The position numbers were made by a program, and so were the translations under genes. Below are positions 22,684 through 35,000 of a stretch of DNA of 64,000 bases, one piece after another. Under the pieces are notes generated by a model that did no database searches, had not been told where the DNA came from, and was given only the letters and a program-made list of their open reading frames with translations. Positions within the stretch are counted from its first letter, which is position 1. Every line of letters starts with the position of its first letter. This stretch comes from Persicaria tinctoria (lineage: Eukaryota > Streptophyta > Magnoliopsida > Caryophyllales > Polygonaceae). The stretch is from the NCBI GenBank assembly GCA_037127255.1, contig JBANSL010000020.1:64792598-64856597 (forward strand), given 5' to 3'.

Positions 22684-23776
22684 TAGGGATGGCAATGGGT
22701 CGGGTGGTGGGTGGATGGACCCCCATTTCACCCGACTCACCATGGGTGACCCATTTCCCCACCCATCACCCCATCCATATCCACTTCACCCATATCCACT
22801 TCACCATTATCCATCAGGTGATCGGGTGAAATGGGTGAAATATGGGTGAAATGTGGGTGATTTTCCCTAAATGCATGTAATTGAATTCCAATCAATTTGG
22901 TACTAAAAAAAAAGTGTATAAAATATGATAATCTTAAACATTTAAGTCTTAAATAAGTCTTAAAAACATACAAGTCTTAAACAACACATGCCACAAGTCT
23001 TAAACACATATGATAAGTATAAAACATAAGGAAAATAAGTAGTCCGACTTGAATGCGAATCGCCTTGGATGAACATCAACCACTAGACCACTATAGGTAA
23101 GCTTAGGGGTGGGCACAAATTCCGCAAATCCCGGTCCCGTCCCGTTCCCGGTGGGATTTAAAAAAAAATAATGAATCCCGTCCCGATCTCCTCACGCAAA
23201 AATTATGCGGGACGGGAAGCGGGAAGAAGATTTCTTATCCCGCAAATCTCGTCCCGTCTCGCATATATATATAATATAATATAATATATATTATATTATA
23301 TAATTTACACTTTCTGTAAGTATTTTATATTTATCTATACATATATTATACTTTGTATAGATATATACATATTGTATATTACTATGTATATTAATGCAGT
23401 GCAGTATACTTTTTTTTTTGGTTGGTGTACACACACTGTATTATATATGTAATAGTGTTTATATGTATAGTATATAATATTGTGTATAATTATATTTATA
23501 CACAATATATATATATATATTGTATATTTTTTTTATATAAAATATATATATTATATATAAAAAATATATATTTTATATGGATCAGGTCGGGTGGTGGGTG
23601 ATGGGTCGGGCGGTGGATCGGTTGCGGGTGGAGAAAAACTTCACCCCACCCGACCCACCACCCATATCCACTTCACCCACATCCACTTTCCACCTGCTTT
23701 TTTTCGGGGTTTCACCCACTTTTTCTAGTTGGGTGATTCGGGTTCGGGTCGGATGCGGGTGAAATTGCCATCCCTG
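22684..23776. mobile_element. hAT-like element inside the LINE
   Basis: Ends TAGGGATGGCAAT and ATTGCCATCCCTG are inverted repeats; GTTGGAT flanks both sides (22677-22683 and 23777-23783), with an eighth base differing. Removing it reconnects the LINE frame (NELSISN-TTSLGIYLG). Both arms carry long subterminal repeats of GGGTCGGGTGGTGGGT type in inverted orientation. No transposase. The centre contains the start of a second hAT at 23104. Confidence 0.8.
23104..23576 (+). mobile_element. Nested partial hAT (TAGGGGTGGGC family)
   Basis: Begins TAGGGGTGGGCACAAATTCC and continues CCCGGTCCCGTCCCGTTCCC, nearly the same as the left end of the hAT at 56856. It then runs into TA-rich repeats (23255-23576). 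The expected inverted right end GCCCACCCCTA is absent, so the copy is truncated or has lost its right end by recombination with the outer element. Confidence 0.6.
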
Positions 23777-24290
23777 GTTGGATATGCTCAGTTCATTGTG
23801 GATAAGCGCCCTTTGGTGTGAGTTTGTGTTCGCTCTTGTTTGAAATAAAGAGTTGTGGCTGTTGATTTTCTGGTCGGAGAGAGTGCAATATTCATGAAGG
23901 ATTAATTTGGTGATTTGGTCACATGCTGTTTTGGTTGAGTTAACGATTATAATAATATCATCGACGTAAGGGGTAGATAAGTTAAAATCTATCTTTTTAT
24001 TTATTTCAAAAAATCTTTTCTTTTTCTTTTTAAATCACAAATTACGTATTTGTCCATAATTTCAATAAATAGTTTTTATTAATAAGGGTTATAAAATTAA
24101 TTTTACACAAATTCTCATGAAAGTTCATACTTAACCAAATAAAACGCAGGATTTTAATTTAGAGGAAGTTAAACTTATCCAAACATGTTTTCTTAAATTA
24201 TAGGAAGTTCAATTCGCAGGGACTTAATTTTCCATGAATTTAATTTCTAGAAAGTGTACTTCCCAAATTCATTCAAATGAGGACCTAAAG

Positions 24291-26513
24291 TACAAAAGGA
24301 TTTATGTGTAATTTGTTTAAACTTATCTTGTCAATAGATATCTTTTATACATATAGAGGGTGGCTCATGTGTAACCATCTTTTATTGTGTTTTGTGTTAA
24401 CAAATATAGGCCAATGATTGATTAGAAATGAATTAATGAGATTAATTGAGACATTCCATTTTTATTTAAATAAAAAAGAGTAGGCCCCACCATTTTTATA
24501 GCCAAATTGCTGAAGCGGAAGTGCGTGTGTTTTTTTTTTGTGAGGTAATGTTTTTTTTGTGTGTGTAGAGGATGACATTTTGCTTGTACGGTGTGTTCGA
24601 TGAATAATGACGAACAAATTTCCGAATAATTCCATATTATCAACGAATCTGAACTTTTAGATTTTGCTTGCACTTTGTGGTGTAACTTTTTTTTGGCGGG
24701 GTAATGTTGTTTTTTTGTGTGGTCCACTGTCTGAACTATTCGATAAGGTGATATTAATGATTCGCCAACTTATGGTTATTATTCGTGTGTAAAGAGTAAT
24801 TATCGTACATTTAGATAATAGCAAAATGGTTGATCAATTTTGTAACTATTCACTAAGTTAATAATAATTATTCGCTAAATTGATCGTTATTATTCGTCTG
24901 TAAATAGGATTTATCATTTAGATAATAGCAAAAAGGTTGTTAATTTTCAACTATTTGTTAGGTTGATAGTAATTATTCTCTAAGTTAATAGTAATTATTC
25001 GCTAGATTGAAAGAGTATGTAAATGTAATTCTTGATTTCCCACCTCTAATTAGCCAGAATAATTCCTTATTATCAACACATAAAAATTATGAACTTGCCG
25101 AATATCCAAATTGTCCTCAAATAAAATTAAATCAGATCCCCGACTAAGACCAGCAAAATCATCCAATCTCACTCGCAAATCAATAAATCTCAGGAATCAG
25201 GACCGATGAACAGTAGTAATTGGCAATCAGGGGCGTAAGTTAAGGCGGATCACGGGACAAAAGCTGTCGGCCCTCATTTCTCAGAGGAAAAAGGGCATTA
25301 AGATTAATTTTCAAAGAAAAAATTATAATTTCGATCAAAATATATACTCAGTATATATGATGGGGATAGTATCGACTACCGACTACCGAGTACGTGTGGC
25401 TGATTCTTTACCATGGATCAGACGGCCCAGGATTTATATAATTGACTAGGGAAACGACAAATCGCCGCTCATGTTTTCCTTGATTGATCACTTTTCAATC
25501 TTCGTTATCAACCGTTGAATTAAAAGGTTGTTCGTAAACAAATACTCCATTTGTCATAAATCAATATAATATGAATTTTGCAATTACCCATATGAAGACT
25601 TGTATCCAAACACAAGGAAAGGAATATTGTCAAATAATTAACGAATTGAAACAAGCAATGGGAAAGAAATCCTTCACAAAACACAAAACTATAACAATCC
25701 ATAAAATAAGTTAATTTTGAACAAACTGTCTGCCATTATTCTAGTTTGAATCGGGGCAATTTTGGTAGCACGGATACAAGTTGGATGAATCGGATAACGA
25801 AATTTGCACTTAAATGGACTCCTAGAAAGCTAGTAGATAGATAGAGTGTTAGAGCATTCCCAACTGCTCTTGTAAAATAAGAGCAAAAGGGAAATTTTAG
25901 AGAAAAAGTTGATTTTTTAGCCCTAATACCGCTTTTGTAAAATAGAGAAATCGATGGAGAGAGAGAAAAAATCTTTAAATTTAGAGAAAGAGATTTCATA
26001 TGTAAAATTAAATGTTTCAGCATCTGTTGGGGTACTCTTAGAACAGAACACAAAACAGATAATGATAAAGGCAAGGCAGGCAGGGAAGCGGTCTAAAAAT
26101 AATAAACAAGTGATGGTGACTGATGAGTATAGTGGTTTCAAGTAACATCACCCTAAGTTGGAGATAGAACATGCAAATATTAAATACTGGCAATTGGCAT
26201 GACCTGCAAGCAATTGCACTTTTACAGTTGTATTTCTACTGGAGAGCTGCATTTAAGGATCGAGTACATGCTCGCAGCAGCTGGTATCCAGATTCTTCAT
26301 TGTGGCTTGGCCCGTCTTTCCCTAACCCTGGTTGAGTTATTGAGCTTTTTCAAGACGAGACAAGGGGGAGAACAATATATAGGGTCCCTGAATCACGAGT
26401 CCAGCAAGCTTAGCTCCAGTATGTCTATGTCTAGCAATTACAATTACGAAAGTGCAAAATCAATACAAGAGTGAGATACGAAATGAACATGAATGCACTT
26501 ACATTTACTGTCT
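24291..26513. other. Intergenic; degenerate TTATTCG repeats at 24740-25030
   Basis: 24740-25030 has about two and a half copies of an imperfect unit of roughly 126 bp (TTCGTGTGTAAA / TTCGTCTGTAAATAG ... TTTAGATAATAGCAAAA ... AAGTTAATA...TAATTATTCGCTA). At about 25852 GAGCATTCCCAACTGCTCTT resembles one end of a Harbinger-type MITE but no partner end is seen. Short open frames at 25736-26141 and 26199-26474 have no support; the latter lies antisense to the 3' flank of the lipase gene. Confidence 0.4.
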
Positions 26514-29500
26514 CTATAGGCTAGCAAAGATAGAGGGGGAACACTCCTCCTGCTTTAAAGTGTCCGTAACATGAGCAACCACGCCTGCACCGGCATTGTG
26601 AAGCCACTCATTTTTCACCTGAAAGCATTATGACGACAATCATGTTTGAGATCAACATGCAGAACAAACTATTAAAACTGCACCGTATCTCATGTTGGGA
26701 AACTCAATACATGTATGTTGTTATGGGCAAAGAAAGGCCAAACTGCAGAGTGGAAGCTGACATCAACTTTCTTCCAGTCCAACCGTTGTAATCCACGCAT
26801 CATTTCCTCTGTCAACACACTGAGATGTTACTGCCCATGGAAATATAGAGCTAAATAACATCACTTCTGTCTTCTGTTATGTTTTATCCATTTTGTACCT
26901 TCCATTATTTCATGGTATTCAGCTGTGCTTTCTCTGCTAGGTGCGTTTTGTGCAGCTTCCTTTGCTTCTGTTGCTTTTCGGTGAAAATGGGAACCCTCAC
27001 ATGAAACCGGTGGGCAGTATTCCACATCCACAACATGCTTGTAGCCGTCCAAGGATCGTCTAGAAGGTCTCTGCAGAAGCTTAAGAATAGTGATTATTGA
27101 AAAAACTCATTCAAAGTAAGCAAACACCCAGACCCAGCTCAATGGTTGCGGCTATCACAAGGTGTAAGGGCATGCTTGTTATTTGCATCAAATTTGTGAC
27201 ACATGCAACCTAATTTCCTGTATAAAGGTCTCATGGAACTCATACAACCGTGGCTGTAAGTTAACCAAAAGGGTTGCTTGTAAGTAGACACAACTAGTTG
27301 CAAGCTAGTTCACACCGCATAACTGTTTGAAAGGTAGTTGAATATTTAGGGTACCATCAAAAATACAGAAAGGAGAGAAAATCTCATAATCACCCTTGGT
27401 AGTTCATTTTCCCTTCTTATGGACGACGTGCGCCAACCTACCATATCTATTTCATGCTAAGAATTCCACTGTATCCAGAAGAATAGATAGAGAATAAATT
27501 TCATAAGACGTATAAGAAGTTAATAACTATTTCCAGTGGGATACGGTCATAAGAAATATTTGCATAGAGCGCACGGCGTTTAAAAGAACCAAGAGCAGAT
27601 CTGCAGGAAATCCCGAAAAAAATGAAGTTAGAATTCCTGAGTTATTTGGCAATTGTGATACATTCTTAACTATGTAAAAGCTACTCAACTTACATGAACT
27701 TTCCATCTACACAGTCTTTGGTCATCCTTAGGAGCAAAGGTGGCCTATTTGATTCACCATCAGTAATGAAGAGCTGCCTACCTGTCCGTCCAACAAAAAT
27801 GGGTGCAATAGGGGGAGCCAGTTTTTCTAAGAAAGGAACTCCAAAAAGGAATGGTAACTGAAACATTGATGATTGGAAAGAAAATCAGTTCTTGAACCAA
27901 AGGTTAATGGGGTTTACACTGCAAATTAAATTTGACACATAACTTACCCTCCCCCTCACCCCCCACACGGCCCACCTAAACTGAGGACTGTTCTAGAAAC
28001 CCATTTCCATGGTGCCTAGTTCGTGTAATACTCATGTAATAGCATTAGCCTTAGCCAAGGACAGTAGATTTGTTCCTCAAAAGCTGTTACATCTTAGAGA
28101 CAGAATGCAAATCGCCAATTCTCATATGGATATGAGGAAAGGCATTGGCATTCTCAGAAAAAAAAAAATTTATACTAGAGACAGAATGCAAATTGCCAAT
28201 TCTCATGAAATGCAGTACCCCACCCACGGATAGAAAGCACAATCAAAATAAGAATAATCATTACTAGCAGATAACAATTGTCCAATAATATCAGTAATTG
28301 TATATGAGTTAATGATAATGTTCATAACCTGGTTCCTACCCCTGACCCCAAGATGTGGAGTAGCCAGGGTGATGAAACTGATGGGTTTCAATCCAGCAAT
28401 TGTACGATGTATTCGTGAGTGATCAGCTTTTGAGGTTTCATTAGGCTCATCCTCACCCACTTCTTTTCCCGTATAAAGTACAGCTAAAGCATATCTAGCA
28501 AACAAACCACCTAATGAGTGAGACAAGAAGGAGATTTTCTTCAGACTTTCAGTTTTCTTGACCACCTCTTTGACCTGCCCAGACAGATTTAATGTCACTT
28601 ATGAACCATCCACAGGTACAAGAACAATGAGCAAGATAAGAAAAATAAAATTATTGTTGCAGAAATGCATGCGCACTCACTTCCTCAGCTAATCTTCTTC
28701 CTGCCCCATCAATCCCAGAGAAGGTTCTAGTAAACGTATTTGATGAACTTGCTGCATACACCCCCCAATCCCCCAAAAAGAAAAGAAGAAAAAAAGAGTA
28801 CGTCAGACATAAAGAGTGGGAAGACATCAACAAACTGAAGCTTAGTGCCATCATCTACATTGTTTCACCACAAGCTTTATAGAAGAAAACATAAATCCAG
28901 CCAGTGAAATATGTCCATTTAATGAGAATAAAATTCTGTACTGTATCAAGGTTATGCTAAGCTCTTTGCAGGCAATGTGGATAAAGCATACCATAAATCA
29001 GAAAGTTCCTTCCCAGCTGCCGCCTTTTCAGCTCTGCTTTAAAATATGTCCAATCACTAGGGCTGCATCAATTATATAGATTGGTATTGGTTTCATTATG
29101 GTCAATTTGTATGGAATGCAAGGGGTAGCACAAAGTGAGAAGAGGTTCATTCACCATTGAGGGGAAGAAAAAGGGAAAGTAGGAAAATAGTGGCTGCACT
29201 AAATTAAAATCTGTATAAGAACCCACTAGAGGTATAGATACTTGTAATATATAATCTATAAACATTCTGCCATCAACAAAAAATCTATAAACATTACACG
29301 TCCAAAAAAGGAAGGCATTGTCTACTTGAAATCAAGGTATGACTATGAGTACAAACTGAAACATAGGAATGTATTGTTTAGCTAGCTTCCAGTGCATACT
29401 TGGATAAAAAGGTAGGAAATTGCACAAGATATTAAGCTGATATCATTAACCTTTCAGAAGTAGAAAAGTTTGGTTATATACCTAGCTAAGATCCCATGAA

Positions 29501-29579
29501 CAAGCACAAGAAGATGATCCGTTGCCATTTGTCCATCCGCAATGCCCTCAGGTGACGCGTTGCCTACTATAGAACTCAT
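26514..29579 (-). CDS. DUF676-type serine esterase/lipase, ten coding exons
   Basis: Minus-strand exons: 29579-29482, 29062-28992, 28751-28681, 28574-28329, 27857-27694, 27600-27545, 27446-27394, 27070-26899, 26808-26711, 26618-26514 (1134 nt, 377 residues). Every border is GT-AG and phases join without a stop. LVLVHGILA (about 24-32) gives the oxyanion loop, SHSLGG (98-103) holds the nucleophile Ser100, TPHLGVRGR follows, and SYDHMVGW supplies His236, created across a splice junction; ASSSNTFTRTFSGIDGAG and YKHVVDVEYCPPV are typical of this plant putative lipase family (YOR059C/ROG1-like alpha/beta-hydrolases). Substrate unknown, presumably acyl lipid. The start is MSSIVGN; Met18 (MATDHLL) is an alternative. 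No lesion found. Confidence 0.9.
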
Positions 29580-31657
29580 AGCTTGTAGCTCAAAAGTTTT
29601 TCGTTCTCAAGAGGCTATCTGTCGACTGTCCATGAACATGTCAATGCACATCCCCACAACAATCAAGGAAGGCGCAAATGAGGAACATGAGGCACCACAT
29701 GTAGAAGAAAAAATTGTGCATAGAGTGAAGAAAATTAACAACTCTTGTTTTTTGGTAGCATACTATGCTCGTCAAAGAGATTCTATTCATGTCCCAGCTA
29801 TACTTTTGGACATTATAAGAGTTCGTTTTCCATCATGGCATCATGGACAGCCAGCAAAGGAGTAGTTCTGTAGGAGTCCCTTGAAGTTATACAAACTTTT
29901 GCTTATCTAACAATCTCTCTGTTTTGAGTTTTGTCTTTCCATCCAAGTTTGTCACCCTTGCCTTTCTTCCCTTCAAACAATTTCCAACTGTCAAGGGCGG
30001 TATGGCAATGGGTGAATAAAGTAGAAACAAAGTATGAAGATAGAATATCGACTAAAAAACCTTCCACAAATATCATTCTAACACACAATTTCAAGTACAG
30101 ACAGCTAGAAGATGCATGTATTCATTCTAAACCCAGAAAGGCCGAGACCTATTTCTAAAATAAAATAAAAGACATTCAAATAACCCTCCGGAAAGCCATG
30201 GGAATAGCGGGCCCTTTTGAATCGGCCCTTTTAGCGGCCGATTTCAACAACTGATGCACTGCGAACGCAGAAACCCTATGAATTTTGAAAATAATAAATT
30301 GAACAGAGACCGAAAACTATAGGAATTAAAAATACAACACCAAGAACAAAAGTTATGCAGAAAAAAATAAAAAAACATAGTTACCATGGATAGCTTGCAG
30401 GATTAGGAGGAATGCGACAACGAGGGAAGAGAAGAACAGGATGACTACGAGGGGAAGATCCTGAGACGCCGACGCAGGCGATGCAATTGCTACTGTACTT
30501 TTCCCCCCCTTGTTTTCTTGTTATTATCAAATAATCAATCAATCAGTCCATCTGCATGAAGCCCATGCTCTGACGTCACTCACACAGGATTTGGGATTGT
30601 GCCTCATCCGTTGCAGGATTCGAAATCGGAACAAGGAATGTGGATTTGCAGTGCGTTGTGGCCTCACAAACTGTGTCCCCGCGGATTTATTTGATCAATT
30701 GCCGCCTTCGTTCCCTCTTGACCTCACTCTCCGATTTTTGGTAAATAGAGAGCGCAAGGCTCGAACCACGGACCTTTGGTACTAAAAGCAATTTTTTTTT
30801 TTTTGCCGATTTGAACACGCAAATCCTTTTCTAAACACAGGTTTGTATACACCTGTAACGACTTTGGTGTACCACACACACCACAAAGTTCACTTAAAAA
30901 TATCTTGATCTTTAAAGGTAGTATTAGTATATTATCACGGACTTTCTCACGAGTTAAAAATGCTAATAAAACAGCTTATATGGATTTTTTTTTGACAAGA
31001 CAGCTTACATAGAAGCATTTTTAACAAATTAACACTAAAATTGAGTTTTCTTGAATGATTTTCTTAAGAAAAAAATAAACCGATAATCAAATTAAACCTG
31101 AAAAAAACGCAATTGATTCAACCAAACACCTAATCCAGTCGAAATTGCCTCAAATTAACACAAATACAAATATTCCTAAAACCAAATCGATAACAATACT
31201 AAACCGACGACAACAACAACAACAACGAAGAGGGGAAAAACAAAACTTACTCAGCCAAGTCCGTGAATGAATCAAAGAGGAAGAAGATGTGAGAGAGATA
31301 GCTCAAGATAGGCGACCACGAAGGAAAAAGACTGTCATTGAAGAGGAACCATGAACTACCTGGAAGATCTGGAAGAGAGTTCAAGAGTCGACCACCAAAG
31401 AAGATAAGTGGGAGGAAAAGGCGTTGGGTATTAACCCGGTCCAACTCTTTATTTTTTCCCTAAGGAAACCGTTCAAGAAAACCCTTGTCCAAAAAAATTC
31501 ATGCAAGCTGCCTTGTTAGCATTTTTGACCTGTGAGAAAACTTGTGGTAATATATTACCACTATCCTAAAATGTCGGGATATTTTTATTACATTTGAAAG
31601 ATGAGGATATATTTTTACCATGCCCACAAAGGTGAAGGTATTTTAATTAGTTTTCCC
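29580..31657. other. Upstream region of the lipase gene
   Basis: Likely leader, introns and promoter of the minus-strand lipase gene, but exon borders are unclear. Candidate leader pieces are 31444-31250 (ends CTGA|GTAAGT) and a block ending at 30384 (CCATG|GTAACT) whose translation on the minus strand is hydrophobic (LPLVVILFFSSLVVAFLLIL) without an in-frame ATG. A 107-codon plus-strand frame at 29542-29865 overlaps the first coding exon in antisense and I do not believe it. A (CAA)n-like run is near 31208-31226. Confidence 0.4.
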
Positions 31658-31680
31658 TAATAATAATAATAATAATAATT
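31658..31680 (+). repeat. (TAA)n at the 5' border of LINE copy 1
   Basis: A run of about seven TAA units directly precedes the first LINE copy. TAA repeats also form the 3' tails of both copies (37638-37652 and 40254-40307). Confidence 0.85.
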
Positions 31681-32047
31681 AGTTTTAATTAGGCGATCAG
31701 TGATCGATCAGCGATCAAGCGAGGCCATCGGCGAGGGCAGGCCGTCCGGCAGTTTCTGGTGGCCGGTGCTGGCGCTCCTGAGGCCGGAGCCCTTTCTCGG
31801 TGGTAGGAGGGGCCTGGGCGAGGAGTCCTCCTCCTTCCGTGCTGTGTGGTCAGCGATTGTGTTCAGCAGGTTTGCAATCTCCCGCGGCGATCTTGGTTCA
31901 ACAACTTTGGTGGTCGATCTGCAGGTTTGTGTTTCTCCGATTGGGGTGCTAGTGTTTAGGGGTTCAATTCAACGCTCAGAAGGGAGAGGTTGCTGTTGTC
32001 GATCCCGTTGTGTGTTCTAGTCGGGTGGGCGTGTTTGTCGAGCGCGA

Positions 32048-35000
32048 TTGCATCTGGGCGCTGTTGTTTGTCGTTGCTGTGGGGTTCTGCTGCAATTGCT
32101 GGCTGTTGTCGTTGCTGTTGGCAGTCTGTTCTATAGGTTGCATTGCTTGGCTGCTCTCTTTTATTCCTTTCGGTTATTGTACTGTGAAGTGACACTGTTC
32201 GGTTGTTTGCCTTGCTTCGTTGTTCATTCTATTATGCCTGATCTTGTTCGGTACCATTTCCCTTTTGTGGGTCTTTGTGGGTGCCTTGATGGTGGTGGTA
32301 GAGGCCTTGTTAAAACCTCCATGCTCAGACACCTTCGTGATCGACATTGCAGTGGTGATGCTCAGGCACTTACTCGTCAAACTCTTTCTGATAGTTCGAC
32401 TATTTTTTCTGATGTTGAGGTGACTTTTAAGCGTATGGGGGTTTGGTTATGTGGTGTTTGTCTTAAAACTCATACCTTTCGTGCTCGGTGTCGGCATAGT
32501 CAGGGTGATTCTGTGGCTCCTCCGGATTGTGGGGATGGTCTTGTTCGCTTTACTATTTATGATATTCCTAGACCTTCAGCCCCGTCTCCGTCGGTTCCCT
32601 TGGCTGATGTTGGGGTTGTGCCTGTTGTTTTGTCTTTATCTTCGCTTGATTGTTTGTTCTCTATGGGGTTACGCACCGTGAAATCCATCCCTCCTAAGTG
32701 TCGCCTAGGTTTTTCTCGGGTTTTGAAAGGGGCATTAGATGGTGTGGCTGACTCCCCTGGCGACCTCTCCTGCTGGATTCTCTTGCTTGTGATGCCTCTT
32801 TGTATACTTAAGACATTTTCCCCGCGGAGTAATCTTGAGTGCAGGACGGATGTCAAGCGTCAGCGTCAAGAGGAGAGTATTGCTAGTGCTATTCGCGCTT
32901 GGGGTGTGGCTGGTGGCAGTTCACAACTTCTACAAGAGACCTTAGCTGAGGTTCCCCATTCTTTTAGTGTGGATGAGGACCTTGATTTGAGTGAGCTCAA
33001 CCTTCGGCAATGTCGGAGGAAGATTTGTGATGGTCACTACACTGCAGTTGTTCGGGTGCTTTCTTCATCAGGTATTGCCCCGTATTATGATGCCACTCTT
33101 GAGGCTCTGAGAGATAAGCACCCCACTGCTACGTCTCCCAGCTTGCTGCCTTTGCCTGTTGATCACCATCCTCTCGTTGCTTCTTCGACCGTTGTTTTGG
33201 ATATGATTAGGAGTTTACCACGTGGCACGTCATGTGGGAGGGATGGGTTCCGTGCTCAGCATCTTTTCGATTGTTTGGGTGGAGCTGCGGTTGCTATTTC
33301 AGATGATTTGGTCACCTCTATTACTCGGGCGGTTAATCTTTTCCTTGAGGGTCGTTGTCCGCGGGCTCTAGGTGAGTACATTGCTAGTGCCCCGCTCACG
33401 CCACTTGTTAAACCAGGTGGTGGTAGACGCCCTATTGTTGTTGGAACTATTTGGAGACGCTTTGTCTCTAAGGTTGGTGCTTGTTTAGTTGGTCCTTCTT
33501 TGGCGGGTTATTTTGCTGGTCTTCAGTTTGGGGTCGGGGTATCCGGTGGAGGAGAGGCTATTCTGCATGCCTTGAATCGTTTCGTTGAGGCTCGTGGTAG
33601 TGAGAAGGGTCTTTCCATGTTGTTGGTTGACTTTCAGAATGCCTTCAACTTAGTTGATCGGGGTGCCATGTTACAGGAAGTTCGCCGTCACTGCCCAACT
33701 TTATCCCGGTGGGTTGAGTTTTGTTATTCTAGTCATGCGCGGCTGTATTATGGGGAACATAGCTTATGGTCTTGTCGAGGGGTTCAACAGGGGGATCCTT
33801 TGGGTCCTCTGCTTTTTGCTTTGGTGTTGCATCCTTTGGTTTGCAAGATCAGAGACTCTTTTGCTCTTAGTCTGCAGGCTTGGTACTTAGATGATGGCAC
33901 TGTTGTTGGGGACACTTTGGTTGTAGGGAAGGTCTTGGATCTGATTATGGAGAATGGTCCCCGCTTTGGCCTTCATCTCAATGTGGATAAAACCGAGGTT
34001 TTTTGGCCTACAGAAGACCCTAGTAGTCGTCTTCCTGGTGTTTTCCCCCCCTCTATCGCTCGGCCTTCGCGCGGTGTCAAAGTTTTGGGTGGGCCTGTCA
34101 GTGTATGCCCTACTTTCGGCAGCGACCTTGAGGAGAAGAGAGTGACTAGAACCATAGAGCTTATGGATTCTGTTGCGAGGATTGATGACCCACAGTGTGA
34201 GTTACTACTGCTTCGGGCTTGTATGGGTATTTCTAAACTTTACTTTACTTTGCGTACTTGTTCCCCGCGTGTCTTTGGGTCAGCCCAACTTTCATTTGAT
34301 GTGGCACTCCGTTCTAGCCTGGAAAGTATTGTCACTGCGTCTGGGCCTGAGTTTGGAGATTGGCAGTGGCGGCTTGCCACCTTCCCTTTTCATTTTGGTG
34401 GGCTCGAAGTGTATGCTGTTGGGGATGTCCTACATTATGCTTTTTTGGCGTCCCGTTTACAATCTGTTGAGTTGCAGGCTAAGCTCTTACGTGCTTCTGG
34501 TATCATGGTTGCTGGCCCTACTTTTGATGATGCTTTGCGCGTTTTTAACGAGACCACGGGTTCTGATCTTCTACGCGACCCTAGTGAAATCGCTGCCCCT
34601 AAACTCATGAAGAAATTGGCAGATATATATTTCGCAAAGGTTGCTGCTGAATCGGACTCTGCTTTCTTCTTAACTCCGCGACAGACGGCATTATGGAAGT
34701 CTCAGCAGGGTGCCCACTCCTCTGATTGGTTGCGTTCAGTTCCTATTTCTGGGCTGGGGCAAACTATGAATGGAAGGACCTATCGTATTGTGCTTAGCTA
34801 TCGAATGGGTGTTCCGTTGTTCACGGTGTCTAGGCCTTGTCCCGCTTGCTCTCGGACCTTTGATGGTGACGTATATGGTGATCATGCTGTGTCTTGCACG
34901 GGTATTGTGGGCATTAAACATCGCCACAACCTCGTTCACGACACCTTATTGGATATCTGTTGTGAGCTGAATCTGCCATGTTTTACAGTAACTTTTATAT

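Larger units (their letters stand above)
19601..23965 (-). mobile_element. 5'-truncated L1-type LINE with target duplication
   Basis: On the minus strand the element ends in a poly(A) run (T run at 19602-19614) and is flanked by a 16-bp duplication, GTAAGGGGTGGATAAG (19585-19600) and GTAAGGGGTAGATAAG (23966-23981), differing at one base. Its 5' end falls inside the reverse transcriptase active site, leaving VDDIII. Long A-tails and 15-20 bp duplications with 5' truncation are the signature of L1 target-primed reverse transcription. It is interrupted by a solo LTR (21060-22225) and a hAT (22684-23776). Confidence 0.85.
19640..23965 (-). pseudogene. LINE ORF2 remnant: RT thumb, zf-RVT, RNase H
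   Basis: Skipping the two insertions, the minus strand reads from VDDIIIIVNS through TTSLGIYLGCPLITGKVS, DQLNRWKANNLSKIGR and LHLMQCFMLP (L1 reverse transcriptase after the YVDD box), then ITSWQW...KQGLRCSIANDDS, then a zf-RVT region (20935-20297, with WRITKNCIPT and CPLCDNNYEDLHLLLECP), then an RNase H domain (20197-19673) with NFDGA, SEGFAI and ERDN supplying the first three acidic residues; the fourth position reads ANRVTYCLSH, where Asp is replaced. Stops after YLKG and after DDSINF disable it. Confidence 0.8.
19446..24290. mobile_element. Possible outer MITE split by the LINE nest
   Basis: The sequence left of the LINE (19446-19584, starting GTGCTTGTTTGGTTTAATT) and right of it (23982-24290, ending ATTCAAATGAGGACCTAAAG) both carry GGAAGT(A/T)...AATTT...TTCTAGAAA phrases in opposite orientation, as in a fold-back element of about 450 bp. 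Terminal repeats are imperfect and I could not fix a target duplication, so this is a weak call. Confidence 0.3.

Noticed and set aside
25850..25985. Harbinger-type MITE end GAGCATTCCCAACTGCTCTT
   Set aside because: Only one end is visible and no TWA duplication pair could be found.
29542..29865. 107-codon plus-strand frame overlapping the lipase first exon
   Set aside because: It is antisense to a confidently modelled coding exon and has no family resemblance or splice context.
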